Assembly: GCA_021325235.1 (NCBI GenBank)
Contig: JAJPHN010000040.1
Coordinates: forward strand, 124,001-188,000
Source: Terriglobia bacterium
Lineage (GTDB): Bacteria; Acidobacteriota; Terriglobia; Bryobacterales; Bryobacteraceae
Direction: 5' to 3'
DNA: 64,000 nt
Shown here: piece by piece, positions 9,641 through 18,348 of the stretch
How positions within the stretch are numbered: the first letter of the stretch is position 1
Layout of the letters: every line of letters begins with the position of its first letter
The notes under the pieces: model-generated
What the model was told of the DNA's origin: nothing
Databases searched by the model: none
The model's input: only the letters and a program-made list of their open reading frames with translations
Position numbers and translations under genes: made by a program

Positions 9641-11014
9641 ATGCCCGCGAGCGAAGCGAAAGTGCTCATCGTTGATGATGAGGCGAATATCCGGCAATCT
9701 CTGCGCGGCGTGCTGGCCGACGAGAACTACGATTCCACGGCCGTGGGAACCGGCGAAGCCTGTCTCGAAGCGCTCGCGAAAGATGCCTTCGACGCCGTGC
9801 TGCTCGATATCTGGCTGCCCGGGATGGATGGCCTCGAGACGCTGCAGCGTATCCAGGAGATTCCGGCCGAAGCACGCCCGGCGGTGATCATGATTTCCGG
9901 TCACGGCAACATCGAGACGGCCGTGAAGGCCACCAAGCTGGGCGCGTTTGATTTTGTCGAGAAGCCGCTCACGATTGAGAAAGTCTCGGTTGCGCTAAAG
10001 AATGCAGTGCAGCAGCGGCGGCTGGATCAGGAACTGCAGCGCCTGCGCGAGGATACGTCATCCCCGGAACTGATCGGCGAGAGCGTGGCGGTGAAGGCGC
10101 TGCGGCAGCAGATGAAGCTGATGGCCGGCACGAACGGGCGCGTGTTGATCTATGGCGAGAGCGGCACGGGCAAAGAACTGGTGGCACGCGCGCTGCACCG
10201 CATGAGCGCTCGGGCAGACGGACCGTTTGTGGAAGTGAATTGCGCCGCAATACCGGAAGACCAGATTGAGAGCGAACTGTTCGGTCACCGGCGCACGAAT
10301 TTGAACGGCACGGCCGATCACAAGATCGGCAAATTGCAAAAGGCGCACGGCGGGACTTTTTTCCTCGACGAAGTGGGCGATATGAGCCTGAAGACGCAGG
10401 CCAAGCTGCTGCGGGCACTCGATGAGCACCGCTTCGAGCCAATCGGCGCGCCGCAATCGATTCAGGCCGACGCGCGGGTTGTTGCGGCCACCAACAAGAA
10501 TCTGGAGAAAGAGATCGAGCGCGGGAATTTTCGCGAGGATCTCTTCTATCGCCTCAACGTGATTCCGTTTACCGTGCCGCCGCTGCGGGATCGAGTCGAG
10601 GATATCCCGCTGCTGGCGGCGCATTTCCTGCGCGAGTTTGCGACCGCGTATGGACGCAAGCCGAAAGAACTGAGCGAAGATGCTTTGGAGGCTCTGCGGC
10701 GCTACGCGTGGCCCGGCAATGTGCGCGAGCTGCGGAATCTGATGGAGCGCATCGTGATTCTGCATGGGCCGCGCCGCATCGAAGCGCGTCATCTTCCGAT
10801 CGATTCGGTACGCAGGGCGCAGCTGGCCCGCAGCGACGGTTTCAGCAGCCTGCATGAAGTGAAGGAAGCGGCTGAGCGCGAGTACATTCTTCGCAAGCTC
10901 GACGAAACCGGCGGAAACGTCACACGCGCCGCCGAGCTGCTGGGACTCGAGCGAAGCAATCTGTATCGCAAAATGCGAGCGCTTGGAATCGCCTCGCGCG
11001 AACAGCCGCAATGA
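9641..11014 (+). CDS. ntrX: NtrX-like AAA+ response regulator with altered GAFTGA loop
   Basis: Response regulator partner of the kinase just upstream. Receiver domain at residues 5-120 with phospho-acceptor Asp56 (AVLLDIWLPGMDG). AAA+ domain with Walker A GESGTGKE at 172-179, Walker B GGTFFLDEVGDM, and arginine-rich sensor motifs. C-terminal Fis-type helix-turn-helix (NVTRAAELLGLERSNLYRKM). The unusual point is loop 1: where sigma-54 activators carry GAFTGA, residues 219-224 read TNLNGT at the correct spacing between ELFGH and KIGKL. GAFTGA contacts sigma-54, so this protein may not activate sigma-54 promoters in the standard way. It could act as a DNA-binding regulator instead. It shares ATGA with the following epimerase gene. 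Confidence 0.87.
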   Translation: MPASEAKVLIVDDEANIRQSLRGVLADENYDSTAVGTGEACLEALAKDAFDAVLLDIWLPGMDGLETLQRIQEIPAEARPAVIMISGHGNIETAVKATKLGAFDFVEKPLTIEKVSVALKNAVQQRRLDQELQRLREDTSSPELIGESVAVKALRQQMKLMAGTNGRVLIYGESGTGKELVARALHRMSARADGPFVEVNCAAIPEDQIESELFGHRRTNLNGTADHKIGKLQKAHGGTFFLDEVGDMSLKTQAKLLRALDEHRFEPIGAPQSIQADARVVAATNKNLEKEIERGNFREDLFYRLNVIPFTVPPLRDRVEDIPLLAAHFLREFATAYGRKPKELSEDALEALRRYAWPGNVRELRNLMERIVILHGPRRIEARHLPIDSVRRAQLARSDGFSSLHEVKEAAEREYILRKLDETGGNVTRAAELLGLERSNLYRKMRALGIASREQPQ

Positions 11015-11937
11015 CGTATCTGGTAACCGGCGCAACCGGCTTCATCGGGCGGAAACTCGTGCGTGCGCTGCTCGATCGCGGCGATGCCGTTTACTATCTC
11101 GCTCGCAAACGAAACGCGGGCATGCCTTCGCAGGCGTCGTTTCATCCCTGGGATATGAGCCGGCCGCCGGAGTTGAACGCACTCTCGCGGATTGATGGCA
11201 TTTTCCATCTGGCCGGCGAGTCGATCGCGCAACGCTGGAATGCTGAAGTGAAAAAGCGCATCTACGAGACGCGGGTGGAAGGCACCAGGCACCTGGTCGC
11301 TGCCGTTGCTCGCCTGCAGCATAAGCCGCGCGTGCTTGTCTCGGCATCAGCGGTGGGATATTACGGCAATCGCGGAGACGAACTTCTCGACGAATCGGCA
11401 GCGCCGGGCGACGATTTCCTGGCCGTTCTCTGCCGCGACTGGGAGGATGCTGCTTTGAGCGCGCGCGATGTGGGCTTGCGGGCGGTGCCGGTCCGCATTG
11501 CCACGGTGCTCGGACGGGAAGGCGGGGCGCTGCCCGCCATGCTGAAGCCGTTCCGGTTGGGTTTGGGCGGCCGCTTCGGCACTGGCAAGCAATGGGTCTC
11601 CTGGATCCACATCGGGGATCTGGTTCGTTTGCTGCTGTTCGCCGTGGATACGGAAACGGTCAAGGGCGCGATCAACGGGACGAGCCCGCAGCCTGTGACA
11701 AACGCCGAGTTCACCAAAGCGCTGAGCCGAGTATTGCACCGGCCGGCACCGTTCGTGATCCCAAAATTCGCTCTGAAACTCGTAATGGGTGAACTGGCCG
11801 ATTTCGTTTTCGACAGCCAGCGGGTTGTGCCCAAAGCGGCTGTCGAGGCGGGCTTCCAGTACGAATTTCCTGAGCTCGACAACGCTCTCGCAGATCTCTT
11901 AGGCAGTGTCGCGAGCGCCGGCATTCATGCATCGTGA
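11011..11937 (+). CDS. TIGR01777-family NAD(P)-dependent epimerase
   Basis: Extended short-chain dehydrogenase/epimerase fold. The dinucleotide-binding motif TGATGFIGRKLVRALL is at the very N-terminus, FHLAGESIAQRW follows near residue 68, and LVSASAVGYYGNRGDELLDE gives the family's Ser and YxxxR-like active region. The C-terminal part (FALKLVMGELADFVFDSQRVVPKAAVEAGF) is the DUF1731-type tail seen in YfcH/TIGR01777 proteins; the 308 residues fit. The biochemical substrate of this family is not established. Its ATG overlaps the ntrX stop, so it is probably co-transcribed with the two-component system. Confidence 0.85.
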   Translation: MTYLVTGATGFIGRKLVRALLDRGDAVYYLARKRNAGMPSQASFHPWDMSRPPELNALSRIDGIFHLAGESIAQRWNAEVKKRIYETRVEGTRHLVAAVARLQHKPRVLVSASAVGYYGNRGDELLDESAAPGDDFLAVLCRDWEDAALSARDVGLRAVPVRIATVLGREGGALPAMLKPFRLGLGGRFGTGKQWVSWIHIGDLVRLLLFAVDTETVKGAINGTSPQPVTNAEFTKALSRVLHRPAPFVIPKFALKLVMGELADFVFDSQRVVPKAAVEAGFQYEFPELDNALADLLGSVASAGIHAS

Positions 11938-12784
11938 TTGGGATATCTCGCCGCTTTCGACGCTTGCTTTGATCTGCAATAGAAGTAGCGGGGTTGCGCT
12001 TCTCGCTGGGTTCTTTATGCTGGCGGTCATTGGCCGGGCGCAGACGGATGAGATTCAGGTGTACGACGCCGAGATCGCCGCGCCTGGCATTTTCAATCTC
12101 ACCTGGCACAACAACTTCACTCCCGATGGACTGAAGACACCTGCCTTTCCCGGCGGCCTGGTGAACAACCATAATCTGAATGGCGTTACCGAGTGGGCTT
12201 ACGGCGTCACGGATTGGTTCGAGGCGGGGCTCTATCTCCCTCTATACAGTGTCTCGGCCGGGCGAGGCCCATCCATCAACGGCGGCAAGATACGTTTCTT
12301 GTTCGTGAAGCCCCACGCAGAACAGCGAACCTTTTTTTACGGCGCTAACTTCGAATTCAGCTACAACGCGAAACACTGGGATCCAAGAACTTACACCTCT
12401 GAAATCCGTCCCATCGTCGGCTGGCATTTGAAGCCGTGGGACATCGTCATAAATCCGATTCTGGACAATTCCTGGTACGGAGGATTTCAGAACCTCGAGT
12501 TCGTGCCCGCCGCTCGAGTGGCATACAATCTGAATCCCCAATGGGCCGTAGCCGTCGAGGAATATGCCGATTACGGACAATTGCGGAATATTTTCCCCGA
12601 GTCACGGCAGTTCCATCAGGTCTGGGGGGTGTTCGACCATGTGACGAAATTCGTACACATCGAAGCTGGGGTAGGATTTGGACTCACGCCAGCATCTGAC
12701 AAGCTAACCCTGAAACTCATGCTTTCGAAAGATCTGAACTCGAAGACGGAGGCTCAGAAGAACACTGCCAAGCCGCCACAGTAG
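11927..12784 (+). CDS. Predicted outer-membrane beta-barrel protein, unknown function
   Basis: No family recognised. The first 33 residues form a plausible signal peptide (LAGFFMLAVIGRAQT). The mature part is rich in alternating aromatic strands such as GVTEWAYGVTDWFEAGLYLPLYS, AKHWDPRTYTSEIRP, WYGGFQNLEFVPAARVAYNLN and HIEAGVGFGLTPASDKL, the pattern of a small outer-membrane barrel. The ATG at 11927 is preferred to an upstream GTG at 11906; either way the gene starts inside the 3' end of the epimerase and is likely part of the ntrYX operon. It is followed by a convergent aldo/keto reductase. Confidence 0.6.
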   Translation: MHRDWDISPLSTLALICNRSSGVALLAGFFMLAVIGRAQTDEIQVYDAEIAAPGIFNLTWHNNFTPDGLKTPAFPGGLVNNHNLNGVTEWAYGVTDWFEAGLYLPLYSVSAGRGPSINGGKIRFLFVKPHAEQRTFFYGANFEFSYNAKHWDPRTYTSEIRPIVGWHLKPWDIVINPILDNSWYGGFQNLEFVPAARVAYNLNPQWAVAVEEYADYGQLRNIFPESRQFHQVWGVFDHVTKFVHIEAGVGFGLTPASDKLTLKLMLSKDLNSKTEAQKNTAKPPQ

Positions 12785-12799
12785 CGGGCCGGGAAGGGG

Positions 12800-13795
12800 C
12801 TAAGCCGGCAGTTCTTTCTCGTCCGGATACCCGTGTTGCTCGCGCCCGACTTTGCCGTCGTACTTCGTGGTCGTTTTGAAAAGTTCAAGATGCCCGTTGG
12901 CGGCTTCCGGGCTGCACTTCTTTCGCAGGCTCGCCATCTCCTCTTCGCTCATCGGGGAGAAATTGCGCACGATCTCGAGGTTTTGCTTGAAAACATCGAT
13001 AGATTCCATGCCGCTGATCGTGGTCGCGACCGGCAGACTCATGGCGTAACGTAAAGCCTCGGCGGGAGTCACTCCACCCTCGCGAATCACTTCGCCGCTG
13101 CCGCCGAAGCTCTTCATGCCCAGGACCGCGATGCCCTGCTTCTGCGCCTCGGGCAGCACATGCTGGGTGAAACTGCGAAAGGTTCCGTCGAACGGGTTCA
13201 GCGGCATCTGCACGGTGTCGAACGGGAACCCGTGCGAGAGCATCTTCAGATGAATCGCGGGATCTTTGTGGCCGGTAAAACCGATCAGCCGGACTTTGCC
13301 CTGCTTTTTGGCATCGAGCAGTGCTTCAGTCGCGCCGTTCGGCCGGAAGATCAGGTCGGGATCGTTCTGGTAGACCACTTCGTGAATCTGCCAGACATCG
13401 AGATGATCGGTCTTGAGGCGGCGCAGCGATTCTTCGAGCATCTGCATGGCAACTTTTTTGTCGCGGCCGTGCGTGCAGACTTTGGTCATCAGCACTGCTT
13501 CGTTTCGCCGCCCATTGAGAGCGTAGCCGAGCCATTCTTCGCTCTGGCCATCGTGATACTCCCAGGCGTTATCGAAGAAGTTGATGCCGGCATCGAGCGC
13601 CTGCTGCACGATGGCGCGCGCGGCGTCCTGGTTCTCCGCCGAGCCAAGGTGGAAGCCGCCGACGCCCAGAATCGAAACCTGCAATCCGCTCTTTCCCAGC
13701 GGCCTCTTCGGTACCGTTCCCGCTCCTTTTGCCATAGCCGAAGCCACTCCCAATAACGCTGCGTCCTGGATGAAATTTCGCCGTGTTCTGGACAT
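12800..13795 (-). CDS. Tat-exported aldo/keto reductase
   Basis: NAD(P)H-dependent aldo/keto reductase fold with the full catalytic tetrad: Asp and Tyr in FFDNAWEYHDG, Lys in LMTKVCTHGRD and His in WQIHEV. The N-terminus MSRTRRNFIQDAALLGVASA has a twin-arginine motif followed by a hydrophobic segment, so it is predicted to be folded in the cytoplasm with cofactor and then exported. The C-terminal third (MSLPVATTISGMESIDVFKQN) matches the second reductase almost motif for motif. One base separates it from the upstream paralogue, so the two form one transcript. Substrate unknown. Confidence 0.85.
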   Translation of the reverse strand: MSRTRRNFIQDAALLGVASAMAKGAGTVPKRPLGKSGLQVSILGVGGFHLGSAENQDAARAIVQQALDAGINFFDNAWEYHDGQSEEWLGYALNGRRNEAVLMTKVCTHGRDKKVAMQMLEESLRRLKTDHLDVWQIHEVVYQNDPDLIFRPNGATEALLDAKKQGKVRLIGFTGHKDPAIHLKMLSHGFPFDTVQMPLNPFDGTFRSFTQHVLPEAQKQGIAVLGMKSFGGSGEVIREGGVTPAEALRYAMSLPVATTISGMESIDVFKQNLEIVRNFSPMSEEEMASLRKKCSPEAANGHLELFKTTTKYDGKVGREQHGYPDEKELPA

Positions 13796-13796
13796 G

Positions 13797-14780
13797 CTAC
13801 TGCGCAGGCGGAAACGGCTTGCCGGTATTTTCGGTGGCCCGCATCATCTCCTTGACCTCTTTCTGCTGCATATCGAGCGGGAAATTGTTGGCCAGGCGCG
13901 CCTCCGGATTGTCGTATTTCAGCGAGACCTTGTATAGCTCGAAGCGCCCATCCGCGTACTGGGCACCCCGGCTGCGGAGGGAGGCCATCTCCTCGGCTGC
14001 GAGCGGCTGAAAACCCTGCGCGACCTTGAGATTCTGCTCGAGCACGTCGATTTTTTCCATACCAGTGATGGTGGTTACCACCGGCAGGCTCATGGCGTAA
14101 CGCAACAACTCCTGCGGCGTGTAGACACCTTTCTTGATAGCCGGACCGGCACCCTGCAGCGGCTTCATGCCCAGCGCGGCCATGCCCCGGCGATTCACCT
14201 CGGGCAGAACGTGCTCCTCGAAACTGCGAAAACCGGCGTCGAAGGGATTGAGCGGCATCTGGACGGCATCGAACGGGAAGCCCGTCTTCAGCATGGCCAA
14301 GTGGAGATTGGGATCTTTATGCCCGGTGAATCCGGTAAAGCGCACTTTGCCCTCTTTCTTGGCCTGATAGAGAGCTTCGGCCGCGCCATTCGGCCGGATG
14401 AAACGTTGCGGATCGGTCTCGAACGAGACGCCATGAATCTGCCAGAGATCGAGATGGTCCGTCTGGAGCCGGTTGAGCGACTCCTCCAGCATCCGCAGCG
14501 CGAGGTCTTTGTCGCGGCCGTGCGTGCAGACCTTGGTCATGAGGAAAACCCGGTCGCGCTTGCCTTTGAGGGCTCCGCCCATCCAGACCTCGGACTTGCC
14601 GCGATGGTATTCCCAGCAGTTATCAAAAAATGAGATGCCGCCGTCGATCGCGCGAGCTACGATTTCTTCTGCTGTTTTCTGATCGGGCGCGTCGCCGAGA
14701 TGGTGTCCGCCCAGCCCGAGAGCCGAGATCTGGACGTCTGTCTTGCCGAAGTTACGTTTGGGGATTTCGCCGCTTGCCAC
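13797..14780 (-). CDS. Aldo/keto reductase, paralogue of its downstream neighbour
   Basis: Same fold and the same tetrad as the following gene: FFDNCWEYHRG, LMTKVCTHGRD and WQIHGV. Shared unusual strings such as FTGHKDP, FPFDxVQMPLNPFD and RFIRPNGAxEAL show a tandem duplication. Unlike its copy it starts directly at MASGEIPKRNFGK, with no twin-arginine signal visible, so it is probably cytoplasmic. It ends MRATENTGKPFPPAQ, an extension the other lacks. It is transcribed first of the pair. Specific substrate not predictable. Confidence 0.85.
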   Translation of the reverse strand: MASGEIPKRNFGKTDVQISALGLGGHHLGDAPDQKTAEEIVARAIDGGISFFDNCWEYHRGKSEVWMGGALKGKRDRVFLMTKVCTHGRDKDLALRMLEESLNRLQTDHLDLWQIHGVSFETDPQRFIRPNGAAEALYQAKKEGKVRFTGFTGHKDPNLHLAMLKTGFPFDAVQMPLNPFDAGFRSFEEHVLPEVNRRGMAALGMKPLQGAGPAIKKGVYTPQELLRYAMSLPVVTTITGMEKIDVLEQNLKVAQGFQPLAAEEMASLRSRGAQYADGRFELYKVSLKYDNPEARLANNFPLDMQQKEVKEMMRATENTGKPFPPAQ

Positions 14781-14835
14781 TCGCCCGGTTGGACTTAGGG
14801 CCGCCCGGCAAAGTTTCTTGTTTAGGCGGAGAGGG

Positions 14836-15030
14836 CTACTCGCAGAATTCCGGAAGGCCGTCGCGGGAGATGCCGCAGACGCAGGCCGGCTCGATCCGCT
14901 GGTTCAGTTTCAGGCATTGCGGGCAGCGCCAGCGCTCTCCCACCCACAGCCGGGGTTCCGGCTCATAAATCGACGCCGCCAGCGCCTTGATGTCTGCAAT
15001 CGTTAGTTCTTCGTGTAAAAGCCGGCTCAT
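14836..15030 (-). CDS. 64-residue zinc-ribbon protein
   Basis: Small protein of unknown function. A helical first half (TIADIKALAASIYEPEPR) is followed by two cysteine pairs, CPQC and CVCG about 14 residues apart, which would bind one zinc ion in a ribbon fold. The ending CxxC-x(n)-CxC plus a final Cys-Glu is compact and complete. It lies upstream of the two reductases on the same strand, 55 bases away, and diverges from the Ser/Thr kinase. Short but with convincing structure. Confidence 0.55.
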   Translation of the reverse strand: MSRLLHEELTIADIKALAASIYEPEPRLWVGERWRCPQCLKLNQRIEPACVCGISRDGLPEFCE

Positions 15031-15194
15031 ATAAATCGCTCTTGCTTAACCGAAGTGCGTGCAGCGGAGAAAATTTCGCATCGGACTGGTCCCAGTACGC
15101 TTGCTATGGAACTATCTACAACTCTGTGATTCCGGGTAGGATACAGGCCCATCCGAGCCGAAAGCGCGATTCGCAGTACCATAACGGCTACGGG

Positions 15195-17498
15195 ATGCAC
15201 GGCCCACCCGATCGTCCGGCGGAGGAAACGGCGGCCTCGCCGCTGCGGCGCTATGCCGAGCTGCCGGCCGCGCCCGCGGCCGTGGTTCGCGATCGTTATC
15301 GCGTGCTCGAGTTGCTGGGGACGGGCGGCATGGGTGCGGTCTATCGGGCGGAAGATCTGCGGCTGCGGCGCTCCGTGGCGCTCAAATTTCTCTACGAGAC
15401 GAACGATCGCGACCCCATAGCGCTCGCGCGCCTGGAACGTGAAGCACGGGCCGCTTCGGCTCTGAGCCACCCCAACATCTGCACCTTGTTCGATCTGGCC
15501 GAGGAGAACGGCAGGCCGTTTCTCGTGCTCGAATATCTGGCCGGAGAGACACTTGCGGCTCGTCTTCGGCGCTCCGCGCTCAGCCTGGCGGAGATTCTTG
15601 ACTCGGCGATTCAGGTTGCAGATGCACTTGATTCGGCACACCAGCACGGCATCATCCATCGCGACATCAAACCGGCCAACCTGTTTCTGACGACTCGCGG
15701 GCAGACTAAGATTCTCGATTTCGGCGTCGCGAAACTCTCGCGCGTGCTCCCGGGCGAACCTGAGACACTGACACTTTCCGGAAACTTCGTCGGCACGGCT
15801 GCGTACGTCGCACCGGAGCAGGCGCGGGGAGCCGAAATAGACGCGCGCGCCGATCTCTTTTCATTTGGAGCGGTTCTGTACGAGATGGCGAGCGGCCGGC
15901 CGGCCTTTTCGGCGCCGAGCATGGCTCTGATTTTCGAGGCATTGCTCCATCGCGATCCCCCACCGTTAGCGTCAGACGTGCCTGCCCGCCTCAAGGCCAT
16001 TATTTGGCGCGCTCTCGCGAAGGATCGCAGGGAGCGGTACCCGGATGCCTTGAGGCTGCTGAGCGATCTCCGAAACTTCAAACAGAATTTGCAAGCGCCG
16101 CAAAACACCGTCATGCGCGTAATCCCGTCCTTCGCCGATTCCATTGCCGTGTTGCCGTTCGAAAACAAATCGAGCGATCCGAATCTCGAGTATCTGGGCG
16201 AAGGAATTGCCGAACGCATCCTCAACAGCCTTTCGCAAGTCGCTTCGCTGCGAGTGATCCCACGCGCGACCGCATTTCACTATCACGGCCGCGACGCTTT
16301 ACAGGCGGCGAAGGATCTCGATGTCCGCGTGGTCCTGACCGGCCGCGTAACGGAACGAGCGGGCCGTCTCGTGATCGGAACCGAACTGATCGACGGCGCT
16401 CGCGGAGCTCTGCTCTGGGGCGAGAAGTACGACCGCGGCCTGGACGATATGGTTGCGCTCGAGTCCGAAATCGCGCACGAGATCGCCACCAAGCTCCGCG
16501 TTCGCCTCAGCCCGGAAGAAGCGGACCGGCTCCTCGAGAAACCGACCCACAATGTCGAGGCCTATAAGCTGCTAATGCGCGCGATGTACTACGCAAACCG
16601 GTGGACGCGCGACGGATTGCAGAAAGGCATCGCACTGCTGCATCAGGCGCTCGAAGCCGATCCGGCTTTCCCCGCTGCTTACGCCGGCCTGGGTTATATC
16701 TACATCCTGCTCGGTTTCTTCGGCGCCATTCCGCCGCGCGATGCTTATCCAAAGGCAAAATCCGCGGCTCTTCGCATTCTTGAATTTGAAGAACAGCGCG
16801 CCAGCGCCCATCTGCTCCTCGGTTTCGTCGCTCTCTCGTTCGATTGGGACTGGCTGGAAGCGGAGAAGCACATCGGCATGGCACTGCGGCTCGCTCCAAA
16901 CTATGCCAATGCGCACTGGGCGCTCGGGTACTTCTTATGCGCCATGGGCCGCTTCGACGAAGCAATTACCGCCATGCAGCAGGCGGTTGCCCTCGACCCG
17001 CTCTCCGCGCCGATCCGCGCGGGCCTGGCTACTGCGTACTACTGGTCGCGCCGGTACGATCTCGCGGCTCAGGCCTATCGGGACGCTATTGACGTCGACC
17101 CGCAGTTCAAGGGCGCGTACCACGTTCTGGCCGTGATCGCTGCCGAGCAGGGTCGCTTCGACGAAGCCTTCCGCTATCTCGATCAATGCGGCGACGATCC
17201 GCATCAGCTCGAGCGCGAGCGCATTGCCCGCGCACTGGTTCACGCTATCCAGGGCGATGCCGATGCGGCACTGCAAGCGCTGCGGCAGCTTGGTGAAAAA
17301 CACCCGGGCTGGGCGGCTGTCTACGCGTTGCTCGGCGATGATGAAAAGACCCTCGATCTACTCGAACGGTCATTCCAGAACCGGGACAGTTACCTGGTGC
17401 TTCTGGCGAATAACCCGAGTTTCGAGCGTCAATACAAGCATCCGAGATTCATGGATCTCGTCCGCCGCATCGGCTTCCCCGGTACAGCCGCCCGATAG
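15195..17498 (+). CDS. Ser/Thr protein kinase with TolB-like domain and TPR repeats
   Basis: Hanks-type kinase: glycine loop GTGGMGAVYRA, lysine in SVALKFLY, catalytic HRDIKPANL, DFGVAKL and the activation-end motif GTAAYVAPEQARG. After the kinase comes a domain beginning IAVLPFENKSSDPNLEYLGEGI and running to about LRVRLSPEEADRL, typical of the TolB-like/FlgO-like module joined to kinases and adenylate cyclases in acidobacteria. The C-terminal 300 residues are TPR helices (NAHWALGYFLCAMGRFDEAI, RAGLATAYYWSRRYDLAAQA, GAYHVLAVIAAEQGRFDEAF). I see no membrane helix between kinase and TPRs, so it looks cytosolic. The ATG at 15195 is used because the 51 upstream codons lack conserved content. It converges on ku with one base between stops. 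Confidence 0.87.
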   Translation: MHGPPDRPAEETAASPLRRYAELPAAPAAVVRDRYRVLELLGTGGMGAVYRAEDLRLRRSVALKFLYETNDRDPIALARLEREARAASALSHPNICTLFDLAEENGRPFLVLEYLAGETLAARLRRSALSLAEILDSAIQVADALDSAHQHGIIHRDIKPANLFLTTRGQTKILDFGVAKLSRVLPGEPETLTLSGNFVGTAAYVAPEQARGAEIDARADLFSFGAVLYEMASGRPAFSAPSMALIFEALLHRDPPPLASDVPARLKAIIWRALAKDRRERYPDALRLLSDLRNFKQNLQAPQNTVMRVIPSFADSIAVLPFENKSSDPNLEYLGEGIAERILNSLSQVASLRVIPRATAFHYHGRDALQAAKDLDVRVVLTGRVTERAGRLVIGTELIDGARGALLWGEKYDRGLDDMVALESEIAHEIATKLRVRLSPEEADRLLEKPTHNVEAYKLLMRAMYYANRWTRDGLQKGIALLHQALEADPAFPAAYAGLGYIYILLGFFGAIPPRDAYPKAKSAALRILEFEEQRASAHLLLGFVALSFDWDWLEAEKHIGMALRLAPNYANAHWALGYFLCAMGRFDEAITAMQQAVALDPLSAPIRAGLATAYYWSRRYDLAAQAYRDAIDVDPQFKGAYHVLAVIAAEQGRFDEAFRYLDQCGDDPHQLERERIARALVHAIQGDADAALQALRQLGEKHPGWAAVYALLGDDEKTLDLLERSFQNRDSYLVLLANNPSFERQYKHPRFMDLVRRIGFPGTAAR

Positions 17499-17499
17499 T

Positions 17500-18339
17500 T
17501 TAGGCTACGCTGGCCCGCTGTTTTTTCGCGGTCTTTTTCGTGCTCGCGTGCGTTTTTGTGGCGGCGGATTTCGCACCCGTCTTGGCGAGACTCTGCTGCA
17601 GCGCCGTCATCAGATCCGTGACGGGCGATGTCTTCGGCTGGCGAATCGGCACGACCTTCCTGCCCTTTCGCTTCGATTCAATCAGCTTCTCGACATTCTC
17701 CTTGTATTCGTCGTGAAACTGCTCGGGCTTGAACGGCGCGGCCAGCGTTTCGATCAGCTTTTTGGCGAGATCCACTTCTTTCTTGGCCACTTTCCCCGGA
17801 CTCGGCACTTCCGCCTTCTTCTCCTCATGCAGCTCATCGACGAAGTACATCGTGTGCAGCACAATGCCCTTCTCCGACGGCCGCAGGATGACAATATGCT
17901 CGCGCCCGTGCATGGTCACCTTCGCGAGCCCGTCATACTGCGTCTCCTTCATGGCATCGAGCAGCAGCGCATAGGGCCGGCTCACCGCCTCTTCGGGAGC
18001 GACGTAGTACGAGGTCTCGAAGAAAATTGGATCGATCTCGCTCATCCGCACGAACTGGAGAATCTCCATCACGGTCGCGGTCGGAGGCGCTATCTTCTCC
18101 AGTTCTTCCGGTTCGATGACGACGTATTCGTCTTTTTCGTACTCGTACCCTTTGACGATCTCGGAGCGATCGAGCGGCTTATCCTCGCGGGCGCAGTACA
18201 TCACTTCTTTCACCCGCGAAAGGTCCTTCTTGTGCAGCAGATGGAAATGCACCGGCTCCGGTCGGGCCGCGGCGTACAAGCGGATCGGAAACGAGACAAG
18301 GCCGAAGGTCAGATACCCTTTCCAGACGGTGGCAGGCAT
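17500..18339 (-). CDS. ku: Bacterial Ku, non-homologous end-joining protein
   Basis: Homodimeric ring that binds DNA ends and recruits a ligase. The start MPATVWKGYLTFGLVSFPIRLYAA is the canonical Ku opening, followed by HLLHKKDLSRVKEVMYC, RSEIVKGYEYEKDEYVVIEPEEL and LLLDAMKETQYDGLAKVTMHGREHIVILRP. The last 40 residues are lysine-rich (KKTAKKQRASVA), as in Ku proteins with a DNA-binding tail. At 279 residues it is full length. The upstream DUF72 gene ends 9 bases before it. No LigD ligase is present in this window. Confidence 0.95.
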   Translation of the reverse strand: MPATVWKGYLTFGLVSFPIRLYAAARPEPVHFHLLHKKDLSRVKEVMYCAREDKPLDRSEIVKGYEYEKDEYVVIEPEELEKIAPPTATVMEILQFVRMSEIDPIFFETSYYVAPEEAVSRPYALLLDAMKETQYDGLAKVTMHGREHIVILRPSEKGIVLHTMYFVDELHEEKKAEVPSPGKVAKKEVDLAKKLIETLAAPFKPEQFHDEYKENVEKLIESKRKGRKVVPIRQPKTSPVTDLMTALQQSLAKTGAKSAATKTHASTKKTAKKQRASVA

Positions 18340-18348
18340 GTTCCCACT

